Shown here one piece after another: positions 34,458-42,898 of a stretch of 51,185 nt of DNA (position 1 is the first letter of the stretch; each line of letters opens with the position of its first letter). The DNA lies in NCBI RefSeq assembly GCF_005889725.1, contig NZ_VCKX01000056.1:1-51185 (forward strand), written 5' to 3'. The position numbers were made by a program, and so were the translations under genes. The notes under the pieces are model-generated. The model did no database searches. It had not been told where the DNA came from and saw only the letters and a program-made list of their open reading frames with translations. Source of the stretch: Nonomuraea zeae. Lineage in GTDB: Bacteria; Actinomycetota; Actinomycetes; Streptosporangiales; Streptosporangiaceae.

Positions 34458-34910
34458 TCACGCGTCCCCGACCCGCCGGGCGAGGGCCTGCCCTGAGGGA
34501 AGGTCCCGCACGAAGGCCCGCAGGGCGGCCATGGCCGGTTCGAGGTCGGCGTCCAGGGCGTCGATGGCGGCGTAGAGGTCGTCCTCGATCGCGGCGATCC
34601 GGCGAGCGAGCTCCTGTCCCTCCTGGCTGAGGGTGAGCTCGATGTGGCGGCGGTCGTGTTCGAGGGTCTGGCGGCGGACGAGACCGGCCTGGACGAGCCG
34701 TTCGACGAGGCGGCTGGGGCTGTTGCCGCTCTCGCAGACGAGCAGGTCCCCGAGGCCGGACAGGGTGAGGGGCTGGCGGTCCTGGAGGAGGCGGAGGACC
34801 TCGGCCTGGGACGAGGTGACGCCCAGCGGCTTGAGCGCCTGCCCGAGCAGCCGGTTGCCCTCACGCTGGGCGGCCAGCACCAGGTAACGGAACTCCTCAG
34901 CGGGACGCAT
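34458..34910 (-). CDS. MarR-family transcriptional regulator
   Basis: A 150-residue MarR protein (start ATG 34910, MRPAEEF). The winged HTH spans residues 30-100: VTSSQAEVLRLLQ, LSGLGDLLVCESGNSPSRLVERLV, and wing residues EHDRRHIELTLSQEG. It overlaps the end of the upstream metallo-beta-lactamase gene by 14 bases, so both are read from one promoter. A perfect 20-bp palindrome in that promoter is the likely binding site, giving autoregulation. Confidence 0.93.
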   Translation of the reverse strand: MRPAEEFRYLVLAAQREGNRLLGQALKPLGVTSSQAEVLRLLQDRQPLTLSGLGDLLVCESGNSPSRLVERLVQAGLVRRQTLEHDRRHIELTLSQEGQELARRIAAIEDDLYAAIDALDADLEPAMAALRAFVRDLPSGQALARRVGDA

Positions 34911-35769
34911 ACGCGGCACTCTCACCAATACCCTCCGCGGCGGCAAGGGCGGCGGCCGCTCCGGGGTCGTGGGCGGCCAGGATCCTCAGCCCGGGGTTAC
35001 GGCGGCGGAACTCGTTGACCAGCGCGGTGCTGGCGCGCAGCTCGTTCTGCTCGCCGACCCCCGCGAGGTGCCCCTCCCGCAGCAGGTGGTCGTCGTAGGT
35101 GAGGTCGCCGACCATCAGCAGCGGGTCGCGGCCCGGCCGCCGGACGAGCAGGGACACCGAGCCCGGGGTGTGGCCGGGCGTGGGCACCAGCACCAGCGAC
35201 CCGTCACCGAACAGGTCGTGGCCTTCGGTGAAGGGGGCGATGCCGGGCACGGGCCGGAAGCCGGGATGGCGCAGGCGCAGCCCGGGAAGGTCGATGTGGT
35301 CGCGCAGCAGCCCGCGCAGCTCGGGGCGGGCCTCGTGGAGCGTGGCCCACTCCTGCGCGCTCACCATGATCTCGGCGTGGGCCAGCTCGCGCAGCCCGCC
35401 GATGTGATCCTGGTGCAGGTGGGAGATGATCGCGGTCCGCACGTCGGCGATGTCGAGACCCCGGGCCGCCAGCTGGGCGGTGAGGGTCTGATCCGCGTCG
35501 ATCTCGAACCGGGCCAGGCGCTTGTAGAACAGCCCGACCGGCCCGCCCGGGAAGTAGCGCGGGTCGGTGACCGACGACCGATCCTGGCCGGTGTCGAACA
35601 GCACCAGGCCGTTGTCGTGCTCGATCACGTACACGTTGATGGGACGGGGGACGGTCCACCGCCGCGACGTCATGACCCACCAGTAGAGCGGCTTGCCCGA
35701 GGCCTGGACGTGCTCGGGGTGGATGGTCACGGTGCCGGTGCTCACTACGGAGACCTTCTTGATTGCCAT
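34897..35769 (-). CDS. Metallo-beta-lactamase fold hydrolase (lactonase-like)
   Basis: A 290-residue MBL-fold protein with the zinc motif SHLHQDHIGG near residue 115, the later His in TPGHTPGS, Asp in VGDLTYDD and a C-terminal His in LAAHDPG. The order and length fit the N-acyl-homoserine-lactonase-like branch (AttM/AiiA), though other lactones or esters are equally possible. Start ATG 35769 is chosen; an upstream in-frame ATG at 35790 lies inside the palindromic operator. Seven bases after a -10 element, the transcript would be leaderless. Co-transcribed with marR, which may sense the substrate. Confidence 0.88.
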   Translation of the reverse strand: MAIKKVSVVSTGTVTIHPEHVQASGKPLYWWVMTSRRWTVPRPINVYVIEHDNGLVLFDTGQDRSSVTDPRYFPGGPVGLFYKRLARFEIDADQTLTAQLAARGLDIADVRTAIISHLHQDHIGGLRELAHAEIMVSAQEWATLHEARPELRGLLRDHIDLPGLRLRHPGFRPVPGIAPFTEGHDLFGDGSLVLVPTPGHTPGSVSLLVRRPGRDPLLMVGDLTYDDHLLREGHLAGVGEQNELRASTALVNEFRRRNPGLRILAAHDPGAAAALAAAEGIGESAAYASR

Positions 35770-35776
35770 GGCGATT

Positions 35777-35804
35777 ACATTACACGACATATATGTCGTG
35801 TCAA
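35777..35804 (-). promoter_or_regulatory. Promoter with 20-bp MarR-type palindrome
   Basis: ACACGACATATATGTCGTGT at 35782-35801 is a perfect 20-bp palindrome. On the minus strand TTGACA (35804-35799) and TAATGT (35782-35777) flank it with a 16-base spacer, so the operator fills the promoter core. The ATG at 35769 follows seven bases after the -10. Confidence 0.85.
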
Positions 35805-35884
35805 CTAATAGCGGTGAAGCAGGTCACCCCTTCGGCTCAGCGCCCGGTGGTCGCCCCGCAAACCCCGGGCCGCGGCGGGAGATT

Positions 35885-35914
35885 TTGACAACCGTTTTCA
35901 TTTTGGCGCATACT
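35885..35914 (+). promoter_or_regulatory. Zur box and promoter of the zinc-uptake operon
   Basis: TGACAACCGTTTTCA (35886-35900) is a 7-1-7 palindrome with one mismatch, matching the actinobacterial Zur box type. It overlaps the -35 TTGACA (35885-35890); CATACT (35909-35914) fits as -10 and lies seven bases before ATG 35922, again a leaderless arrangement. Confidence 0.78.
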
Positions 35915-35921
35915 GACTCAC

Positions 35922-36848
35922 ATGATGTCAGGATTTTCCCGGTCGTGTGCTGCCGGTTTGCTGGCCGGAGCCACCCTGCTCACCACCGCCGCCTGTGGCT
36001 CCGGTGCCGCTGAGACTCCCCCAGGGCAGGGCGACAAACCCGAAGTGGTCGCCGCGTTCTACCCGCTGCAGTGGCTGGCCGAGCAGGTGGGCGGATCCGA
36101 TGTGCAGGTGACGGGACTGACCGCTCCCGGCGTGGAGCCGCACGACCTGGAGCTGGGCATCCAGCAGGTGACCGGCATCCGCGACGCCGCGCTGACCGTC
36201 TACATCAAGGGCATCCAGCCCGCCGTGGACGACGCGGTCGAGGCGGAGACGAGCTTCGACGCCGCGACCGCCGTCACCACCATCCCCGCGGGCGAGCACG
36301 CCGGCGAGGAGGGCGAGGAGCACGGCCACGCGGAGACGCCTTATGACACCCACCTCTGGCTCGACCCAAACCGCCTGGCCACCGTCGCCACCAAGCTCGG
36401 CGAGCGCCTGGCCGCCGCCGACCCCGCGCACGCGCAGGGCTTCAAGGACCGCGCCGCCGCGGCAGTGAGCGCGCTCGGCACGCTCGACCAGGAGTTCGCC
36501 AAGGGCCTGAGCACGTGCAAGACCAAGACGCTGGTCACCGCGCACGAGGCGTTCGGCTATCTGGCCGACCGCTACCAGCTCAAGCAGGTCGGCATCACGC
36601 TCGACCCCGACACCGAGCCCTCCCCCACGCGCATCTCCGAGGTGGCCAAGGTCGCCAAGGCCGAGGGCGTGACCACGATCTTCACCGAGACCCTGGTCAG
36701 CCCCAAGGTGGCCGAAGTGCTCGCGAGCCAGGTCGGGGCGAGGACGGCGGTGCTCGACCCGCTGGAGAGCAAGCCCTCCGGCGATTACCTGTCTGCCATG
36801 CGCGATAACCTCAAAACCCTACAAACAGCACTGGGGTGTACGGCATGA
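35922..36848 (+). CDS. znuA: Zinc ABC transporter substrate-binding lipoprotein
   Basis: A 308-residue cluster A-I binding protein. The lipobox is TTAACGSG near residue 25. Zinc ligands are the His in GVEPHDLEL, the His after the metal loop (TPYDTHLWLDPN), the His in VTAHEAFGYLAD and the late acidic FTETLVSP region. The flexible His/Glu-rich loop EHAGEEGEEHGHAE near residue 128 is typical of zinc binders. First gene of znuA-znuC-znuB-zur; ATGA overlap with the next gene. A second ATG three bases on could equally be the start. Confidence 0.94.
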   Translation: MMSGFSRSCAAGLLAGATLLTTAACGSGAAETPPGQGDKPEVVAAFYPLQWLAEQVGGSDVQVTGLTAPGVEPHDLELGIQQVTGIRDAALTVYIKGIQPAVDDAVEAETSFDAATAVTTIPAGEHAGEEGEEHGHAETPYDTHLWLDPNRLATVATKLGERLAAADPAHAQGFKDRAAAAVSALGTLDQEFAKGLSTCKTKTLVTAHEAFGYLADRYQLKQVGITLDPDTEPSPTRISEVAKVAKAEGVTTIFTETLVSPKVAEVLASQVGARTAVLDPLESKPSGDYLSAMRDNLKTLQTALGCTA

Positions 36849-37624
36849 ACGAAACGGCCTTCGCGATGACCGACGGCCGGGTCTCCTTCGATGGCAAGCC
36901 CGTCCTTCGGGGGATCGACCTGACCGTATGTCCCGGGGAGGTCGTCGCCCTCCTGGGCGCCAACGGCTCCGGCAAGTCCACCCTGGTCCGCGCGCTGCTC
37001 GGCCTCACGCCGCTGACCGGCGGCAAGACCCTCATGTACGGCTCGCCGCCCGGCAAGTTCCGCGACTGGTGGCGCATCGGCTACGTGCCGCAGCGGCTCC
37101 AGGTCGGCGGCGGCGTGCCCGCGACCGTCCGCGAGGTCGTCGCCTCCGGCCGCATCGCCAGGCAGAGCAGGCTGCGCAGGACCAGCGCGGCCGACAAGGC
37201 GGCGGTCTCGTCCGCGCTGGAGGCCGTCAGGCTGGCCGACCGCGCCGGTGACCCCGTCCAGTCGCTGTCCGGCGGCCAGCAGCAGCGGGTGCTCATCGCC
37301 CGCGCGCTGGCCGGGGAGCCGGACACATACGTGATGGACGAGCCCACGGCGGGCGTGGACGCCGAGACCCAGCAGTTGCTCGCCGACACGCTCTCCGGGC
37401 TGGTGCGTGACGGCAAGACGGTCGTGCTGGTCGCGCACGAGCTCGGCCCGCTGGAGCCGGTCATCACGCGCGGCGTGGTGATCCGCGAGGGACGCGTCGC
37501 GCACGACGGCAGGCCGCCGCGGCCGGAAGGCGAGTGCGCCAGGCCCGGACACGAACACCAGCACCCGCACGCCACCGAGACGACGGCGGGACCGCTCACT
37601 GGCTGGCAGGGGGAACCACGGTGA
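36845..37624 (+). CDS. znuC: Zinc ABC transporter ATP-binding protein
   Basis: A 259-residue ABC ATPase: Walker A GANGSGKST near residue 37, Q-loop VPQRLQ, signature LSGGQQQRV near 140 and Walker B TYVMDEPTAGVD. The C-terminus is His-rich (GHEHQHPHATE), plausibly zinc-binding. ATG 36845 overlaps the znuA stop; the stop overlaps znuB by GTGA. Confidence 0.95.
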   Translation: MNETAFAMTDGRVSFDGKPVLRGIDLTVCPGEVVALLGANGSGKSTLVRALLGLTPLTGGKTLMYGSPPGKFRDWWRIGYVPQRLQVGGGVPATVREVVASGRIARQSRLRRTSAADKAAVSSALEAVRLADRAGDPVQSLSGGQQQRVLIARALAGEPDTYVMDEPTAGVDAETQQLLADTLSGLVRDGKTVVLVAHELGPLEPVITRGVVIREGRVAHDGRPPRPEGECARPGHEHQHPHATETTAGPLTGWQGEPR

Positions 37625-38496
37625 TCTTCGAGCTGTTGCAGGAGGAGCTCTTCCAGCTCGCGCTGGTCGCCGCGCTCCTGGTGGGGCTGTGCGCGCCCGC
37701 CGTGGGGACGTTCATCGTGCAGCGCCGGCTGGCGCTGCTGGGCGACGGCGTCGGCCACATCGCGCTGACCGGCGTGGCGCTGGGCTTCCTGACCGGGACG
37801 GCCCCCGTCCTGACCGCCGTGATCGTGTCCGTCGTCGGCGCGGTGGCGATCGAGCTGGTCAGGGCGCGCGGCCGGACGAGCGGTGACGTGGCGCTGGCGC
37901 TGCTGTTCTACGGCGGGATCGCGGGCGGCGTCATGCTCATGGGCATCGCGCCGGGCGGCAGCAACGCGAAGCTGAACTCCTACCTGTTCGGCGCCATCGC
38001 CAGCGTCACTCCGCAGGACATCTGGGTCATCGGGGCGCTGGCCGTCGCCGTGATCGCGGTGGTCCTGATCTTCGGCAGGGAGCTGTTCGTGCTCTGCCAG
38101 GACGAGGAGATGGCCAGGGCCAGCGGCCTGCCGGTGCGCTTCCTGAGCCTGCTGATCGCCGTCACGGCCGCGCTCACGGTCGTCATCGCCATGCGGGTGG
38201 TCGGCCTGCTGCTGGTCAGTGCGCTCATGGTGATCCCGGTGGCCACCAGCCAGCAGCTCACCAGGGGTTTTCGTTCGACGATGGCACTGGCGGTGCTGTT
38301 CGGCGTGCTCGCGTCCGTCGGCGGGCTGCTGGCCTCCACGTACTCGGCTAAGGTTCCTCCTGGCGCCGCGATCGTGCTTCTTGCGCTCGCCGGCTTCGTC
38401 CTGGCCCTCGGGGTCGGTAAATTCGTACGGCGAGCCCGTATCCAGGAGTCAACAGTGAGCGAGCGACCAAAGCTGCGCGTCGAGGAGGTCGCATGA
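37621..38496 (+). CDS. znuB: Zinc ABC transporter permease
   Basis: A 291-residue ABC-3 family permease from GTG 37621 (IFELLQEELFQLALVAALLVG). It has about eight helices, QRRLALLGDGVGHIALTGVALG near residue 38 as the family signature, and MRVVGLLLVSALMVIPVATS later. It forms the membrane channel of the zinc importer. The charged C-terminus overlaps the zur start by four bases. Confidence 0.94.
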   Translation: MIFELLQEELFQLALVAALLVGLCAPAVGTFIVQRRLALLGDGVGHIALTGVALGFLTGTAPVLTAVIVSVVGAVAIELVRARGRTSGDVALALLFYGGIAGGVMLMGIAPGGSNAKLNSYLFGAIASVTPQDIWVIGALAVAVIAVVLIFGRELFVLCQDEEMARASGLPVRFLSLLIAVTAALTVVIAMRVVGLLLVSALMVIPVATSQQLTRGFRSTMALAVLFGVLASVGGLLASTYSAKVPPGAAIVLLALAGFVLALGVGKFVRRARIQESTVSERPKLRVEEVA

Positions 38497-38882
38497 CCAC
38501 GAGGCGCGATGCCGTGCACGACACCCTCCGCAACAGTGAGGGCTTCCGCAGCGCCCAGGACGTCTACGCCGAGATGCGCCTGCACGGCGCCAAGATCGGC
38601 CTGACCACCGTCTACCGCGCCCTGCAGGCGCTGGCCGACGGGGGCAAGGTCGACGTGCTGCGCACGGACGAGGGCGAGTCCGTCTATCGCGCGTGCGCCA
38701 CCGACAGCCATCACCACCATCTGGTCTGCCGCCGCTGCGGGCACACCGTGGAGGTGGCCGGGCCCGCGGTCGAGCGCTGGGCGGAGATGGTCGGCACCGA
38801 GCACGGCTTCACCGAGATCACTCACACGGTCGAGGTCTTCGGCACCTGCTCGTCCTGCTCGTCGACGGTCAGGGCGGGCTGA
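38493..38882 (+). CDS. zur: Zinc uptake regulator, Fur family
   Basis: A 129-residue Fur-family repressor. N-terminal winged helix with LTTVYRALQALADGG, the His cluster DSHHHHLVCRRCGH (regulatory and structural zinc), and the second Cys pair CSSC near the end. Cotranscribed with the zinc importer whose promoter carries a Zur box, so the operon appears autoregulated. Its last 61 bases are overlapped by the convergent EamA gene. Confidence 0.95.
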   Translation: MTTRRDAVHDTLRNSEGFRSAQDVYAEMRLHGAKIGLTTVYRALQALADGGKVDVLRTDEGESVYRACATDSHHHHLVCRRCGHTVEVAGPAVERWAEMVGTEHGFTEITHTVEVFGTCSSCSSTVRAG

Positions 38883-39739
38883 GCGCGGCGAGAGCCGTAC
38901 AACACGCCCAGCACGATCACCGCGCACCCGGCGAGCTGCGGCAGTGACGGGCGCTCGTCGAGCAGCAGCGTCGACAGCGCCACGGTCGTCATGGGCTGCA
39001 CCAGCAGCAGCAGCGCGGTGAGCGCGGCGGGCTGGCGCGGCAGCGAATACGTGATCAGCGACCAGCCGAGCACCTGCGGCCCCAGCGCGAGCAGCAGCAG
39101 CCAGCCGTGCGCGGGCCAGCTCGGCGCCGGGTCCGCTCCCCCGAACATCGGGCTGAGCAGCGCGATCAGCACGGTGGCGACGACCGTCGCGTGCGCCAGC
39201 GGCCCCACCGCCCGCTGCGGGCCGGCCTTCAACAGCAACAGGAACGCCGCGTACGCGATCGACGTGGCCACGCCGGCGAGCACGCCCATGACCGGATCGC
39301 GCCCGTAGGCGGCGCTGTCGAAGACGCCGGAGATCAGCACCACCCCGGCGAACACGACGGGCGTCGCCACCATCAGCCGTGACGAGGGCCGCTCGCTGAA
39401 CAGCGCCCAGGCGGCGAACGCCACGATGAACACCTGCAGGTTGCCCAGCACGGTCGCCAGGCCCGCGCCCACGTAGTCGATCGCGTGGTGCCAGAAGAGC
39501 AGGTCGAACGCGAAGACCACCCCGGCCAGCCAGCCCAGCACCATCCCCTTGACCGGCAGCGGCCCGAGCCGGCGCCGCTCCAGCCAGGCCAGCACGAGCA
39601 TGGGCGGCACGGCGTACGCGCAGCGGAACAAGGCGGACGTGGCCGGCGATACACCAGAGAGCCGGACCAGGGGCGCGGAGGTGGAGATGATCAGTGCCCC
39701 GGCGATCGCGATCAGCACGATACGCCGATGTGCACTCAT
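38822..39739 (-). CDS. EamA/DMT-family transporter
   Basis: A 305-residue protein with ten hydrophobic helices in two EamA repeats (IVLIAIAGALIISTSAPLVRL at the start; MGVLAGVATSIAYAAFLLLLK in the second half). Substrates of this family range over amino acids and metabolites. I start it at ATG 39739 (MSAHRR) rather than the longer frame to 39781. The 3' end overlaps zur by 61 bases in antisense. Confidence 0.92.
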   Translation of the reverse strand: MSAHRRIVLIAIAGALIISTSAPLVRLSGVSPATSALFRCAYAVPPMLVLAWLERRRLGPLPVKGMVLGWLAGVVFAFDLLFWHHAIDYVGAGLATVLGNLQVFIVAFAAWALFSERPSSRLMVATPVVFAGVVLISGVFDSAAYGRDPVMGVLAGVATSIAYAAFLLLLKAGPQRAVGPLAHATVVATVLIALLSPMFGGADPAPSWPAHGWLLLLALGPQVLGWSLITYSLPRQPAALTALLLLVQPMTTVALSTLLLDERPSLPQLAGCAVIVLGVLYGSRRAQPALTVDEQDEQVPKTSTV

Positions 39740-39810
39740 GGAAACCCCCGGATACCCGCGCAGGAGATACGCTGCGACCACGCTAGGACCCGGAGCGGAC
39801 AGGAGTCAAC

Positions 39811-40359
39811 ATGCCGTTTGGCCATGACATGGTGCATTCTTTGGCCACCGTTGTCGAGCTGGTCAACACCTCGCCGTCCACCGGCGGCGACGACGGCCTG
39901 GCCACCCTGGCCGATCTCCAGGCGTTCGTGCACTCCCACCAGATCAGCGGCATCGGCGCGCTCACCGCCCGCGACCTGGGGCAGGTGCGGCTCGTCCGCG
40001 AGGCGTTCCACCGCGTCTTCGTCGCGCCCGACCAGCCGAGCGCCGTACGCACCCTGAACGCGCTGCTGTCGGAGACCAGGATCACGCCGAGGCTCACGGA
40101 GCACGACGGCCACCCGCTGCACGTCCACTACTTCGCGGCGGACGCGACGCTGGCCGAGCACGTGGCGGCCGACTGCGGGGTGGCGCTGGCGCACCTGCTG
40201 GTCGAAGGGGAGATGGAGCGCCTGCGCACGTGCTCGGCGCCCGACTGCGACCGCGTCTTCGTCGACGAGTCACGCAACCGGTCGCGCGTCTACTGCGACA
40301 GCCGTACGTGCGGGAACCGGATGCACGTGGCCGCCTACCGCGCCCGCCGCCGGGCCTGA
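39811..40359 (+). CDS. CGNR zinc-finger (ABATE domain) putative regulator
   Basis: A 182-residue protein. Residues 1-130 form the ABATE region (DMVHSLATVVELVNTSP, LRLVREAFHRVF-like helix) and the C-terminus holds the zinc finger CSAPDCDRVFVDESRNRSRVYC...CGNRMHVAAYRARRR, with the CGNR signature. Such proteins are presumed DNA-binding stress or metabolite regulators. GGAG precedes ATG 39811. It converges on the ABC permease with a 7-base gap and no terminator. Confidence 0.92.
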   Translation: MPFGHDMVHSLATVVELVNTSPSTGGDDGLATLADLQAFVHSHQISGIGALTARDLGQVRLVREAFHRVFVAPDQPSAVRTLNALLSETRITPRLTEHDGHPLHVHYFAADATLAEHVAADCGVALAHLLVEGEMERLRTCSAPDCDRVFVDESRNRSRVYCDSRTCGNRMHVAAYRARRRA

Positions 40360-40366
40360 GCGCCCG

Positions 40367-41965
40367 TCAGCCGAAGTCGCGGCGGCGCAGGGCGAGCAGG
40401 CCGCCGCCCATGAGCAGCGCCGCGAGCGCCGTCAGGGTCAGGGCGGACGGCACGGCCGACGACGCCCCGATCAGCGCGTTCGGGACGTAGTGGAACGGCT
40501 CCAGCGGGCTCCCGCCCCACAGCCCGTACAACGGGCCGGCGACCTGCCCCGACGCGGCGGTCAGGAGCCACACGACCCAGGAGATCGCCACGCTCGCCCG
40601 GGGCAGCAGCCCGTAGGCGAGCACGCAGACCGCGCCCACGCACCAGGCCGCCGGCACGGTGCTCATCGCCCCGGCCAGGAAGCGCGGCAGGTCGGCGCCG
40701 AGGTCGCCGACGAGCAGTGCGTACACCGTGCCGAAGACCAGCCCCGCCACCGCCATCAGCGCCGCCGTGCCGAGCCCTGTGACCACCAGGTGCCCGGCCG
40801 CCCACCGCAGGCGGGTCAGCGGCGTGGCCTGTACGGCCTCCGCCCGGCCCGAGACCTCCTCCGACCGCAGCCGCAACGTCATGAGCACCGGATAGAGCGC
40901 CACGGCGTAGGCGAGGATCAGGATCAGGTACCACGAGTAGGCCCCGAGGGCCGCTTCGGCGGACACGCCGAGGACGCTCATGATGTTCTCGACCACGATG
41001 CTCGGCCGCGAGAGCAGGTCCTTGCTCAGGGGGCTCAGCCCGGCTCCGGCCGCGGCGAAGCACGCGACCCCGGCCGCCCACTTGACCAGCAGCCCGCGGT
41101 GCAGCCGCCAGGCCAGGCTGACCGGGCCGCGCAGCTCGGCCGCCTCCGCCTTGCCCAGGCGCTCGGGCAGCAGCCCCGAGCCGAGGTCGCGGCGGTCGAG
41201 CAGCCGGTAGGCCAGCGCGCCCAGGAGCCCGGCGGCCAGCACGGAGACGCCGAGCATCCACCAGCGCTCGCCCTGGTACGCCTGGACCAAATGGCTCCAC
41301 CCGATGGGTGACAGGTCCTTCAGCCAGTACTGCCCGGCGGCGTCGCCCGCGTACCGCATCACGTAGGAGGCGCCGAGCACCGACAGGGCGATCGCCGAGG
41401 CCGTGCGGGCGTTCTTGGCCAGCTGGGCGGCGAGCGCGGCGACGGCCGCGAACACCCAGCCCGCGACCGTGATGGCGGCCCCGTACGCGATCGACCCGAC
41501 CGGGTCGAACCCGATCGCGATCAGCACGGCGCCGGTCAGCACCCCGCCGAGCAGGCTGAGGCCGCCCGCCACCAGCAGGGCGGCGGTCAGCGGCGCGCGG
41601 CGGCCCACCACGCCGGCGCGGACCAGCTCGCTCCTGCCCGCGTCCTCCTCCCTGCGGGTGTGCCGCACGACCGACATGAGGGCCGCGAACGCGCTCGCCA
41701 CGTACAGGAACCCGCCGCTGCGCCACGTCGCGAGCACCTCCAGCCGGGGCTCGGGGGTGCCGCCGCCGAGGGCGCGCAGGAAGGCGTTCGTGCTGATGAG
41801 GTCGACGTAGGTCGCCTTGAGCTCCGGGGTGCCCATGGCCCGTTCGACGTAGGAGACCATCACCAGGGCCAGGGACACGGTCAGCAGGATCCACCAGGGG
41901 GCGATGGCGCGCTCGCGGCGCAGGGCCAGGCGGACGAGGTGGCCGGTGCCCGCGAAGGCGCTCAT
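40367..41965 (-). CDS. ABC-2 type permease (polyketide-antibiotic exporter-like), no ATPase alongside
   Basis: A 532-residue membrane protein with about 12 hydrophobic helices in two similar halves (LVRLALRRERAIAPWWIL and LAWRLHRGLLVKWAAGV open each half), the pattern of the putative exporters of polyketide antibiotics. These permeases normally follow an ABC ATPase gene; none is present here. GGAGG precedes ATG 41965. The upstream region has several inverted repeats, so a regulator of the transporter probably binds there. Confidence 0.86.
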   Translation of the reverse strand: MSAFAGTGHLVRLALRRERAIAPWWILLTVSLALVMVSYVERAMGTPELKATYVDLISTNAFLRALGGGTPEPRLEVLATWRSGGFLYVASAFAALMSVVRHTRREEDAGRSELVRAGVVGRRAPLTAALLVAGGLSLLGGVLTGAVLIAIGFDPVGSIAYGAAITVAGWVFAAVAALAAQLAKNARTASAIALSVLGASYVMRYAGDAAGQYWLKDLSPIGWSHLVQAYQGERWWMLGVSVLAAGLLGALAYRLLDRRDLGSGLLPERLGKAEAAELRGPVSLAWRLHRGLLVKWAAGVACFAAAGAGLSPLSKDLLSRPSIVVENIMSVLGVSAEAALGAYSWYLILILAYAVALYPVLMTLRLRSEEVSGRAEAVQATPLTRLRWAAGHLVVTGLGTAALMAVAGLVFGTVYALLVGDLGADLPRFLAGAMSTVPAAWCVGAVCVLAYGLLPRASVAISWVVWLLTAASGQVAGPLYGLWGGSPLEPFHYVPNALIGASSAVPSALTLTALAALLMGGGLLALRRRDFG

Positions 41966-42023
41966 CCGGCCGCCTCCGCACGTGTCAGCCTGGCTCTTCT
42001 TGGAGACCGCACCGCCATCATCT

Positions 42024-42091
42024 CCTATTCGCGTGTACAGCTCGCTATTCGTATGGATAGCAAGCTATACCCGCGTATAGTCAATAGTCCA
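42024..42091 (-). promoter_or_regulatory. Repeat-rich promoter of the ABC permease gene
   Basis: The segment holds CTATAC-CCGC-GTATAG (42065-42080), GCTAT...ATAGC (42044-42061), and two CTATTCG copies starting at 42025 and 42045. TTGACT read on the minus strand just upstream (near 42086) could be a -35. The cluster resembles operators of regulators that control ABC exporters; the regulator is not adjacent. Confidence 0.6.
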
Positions 42092-42124
42092 GGCGGAATC
42101 CCCGGAACGCAGGAGAGCGGCAGG

Positions 42125-42898
42125 CTAGACCTGGTTGGGGATCGCGCCGCCGTAGCGGCGGTCGCGCTTGGCGTACGTCTCGCACGCCTCCCACAGGTCC
42201 CTGCGGTCGAAGTCGGGCCACAGCCGGTCGAGGAAGACCATCTCCGCGTACGCCGACTGCCACAGCAGGTAGTTCGAGAAGCGCTGCTCGCCTGACGAGC
42301 GCAGGAACAGGTCCACCGGCGGGATCTCCGGCTCGTCCAGATAGCGGGCGAACACCTTCTCGTTGACCTTGGACGGCTTGACCCGCCCCGCCACGATGTC
42401 CTCGGCCAGCTTGACCGCCGCGTCGACGATCTCGGCCTGCCCGCCGTAGTTGACGCAGAACTGCAACGTCAGCTTGCGGTTGGAGACCGTCATCTCCTCG
42501 GCCGTCTGCAACTCGGAGATGACGCTCTTCCACAGCCGCCCGGGGCGGCCGGCCCACCGTACGCGCACGCCCATGGCGTTGAGCTCGTCGCGCCGCCGCC
42601 TGATCACGTCGCGGTTGAAGCCCATGAGGAAGCGCACCTCGTCGGGCGAGCGCCGCCAGTTCTCGGTCGAGAACGCGAACGCGCTCAGGTAGGGGATGCC
42701 CAGCTCCAGAGCCCCTTCGATGACGTCGAACAGCGAGGACTCCCCCGCCTTGTGCCCCTCGGTGCGCGGCAGGCCCCGCGCCTTTGCCCAGCGGCCGTTG
42801 CCGTCCATGATGATGGCGACATGATCGGGCACCAGCTCGCGCGGGATCGGCGGCGGGGTCGCGCCCGACGGGTGCGGGGTCGGAGGTCGTACGTTCAC
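42125..42898 (-). CDS. uppS: Isoprenyl (undecaprenyl) diphosphate synthase
   Basis: A 257-residue cis-prenyltransferase: HVAIIMDGNGRWAKARGLPR near residue 27 (catalytic Asp), GHKAG, FAFSTENWRRSPDEV, and the C-terminal DLFLRSSGEQRFSNYLLWQSAYAE region (noted in part). It makes the lipid carrier for cell-wall synthesis. Start is GTG 42898, which overlaps the recO stop as GTGA and has GGGAG five bases upstream. Confidence 0.96.
   Translation of the reverse strand: MNVRPPTPHPSGATPPPIPRELVPDHVAIIMDGNGRWAKARGLPRTEGHKAGESSLFDVIEGALELGIPYLSAFAFSTENWRRSPDEVRFLMGFNRDVIRRRRDELNAMGVRVRWAGRPGRLWKSVISELQTAEEMTVSNRKLTLQFCVNYGGQAEIVDAAVKLAEDIVAGRVKPSKVNEKVFARYLDEPEIPPVDLFLRSSGEQRFSNYLLWQSAYAEMVFLDRLWPDFDRRDLWEACETYAKRDRRYGGAIPNQV

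Noticed and set aside
35769..35790. Start of the metallo-beta-lactamase gene at ATG 35790
   Set aside because: This ATG lies inside the 20-bp palindrome and upstream of the likely transcription start.
42065..42080. CTATAC-CCGC-GTATAG as another copy of the island operator
   Set aside because: Half-sites are similar but the spacer is four bases instead of one, and the adjacent gene is unrelated to the island.
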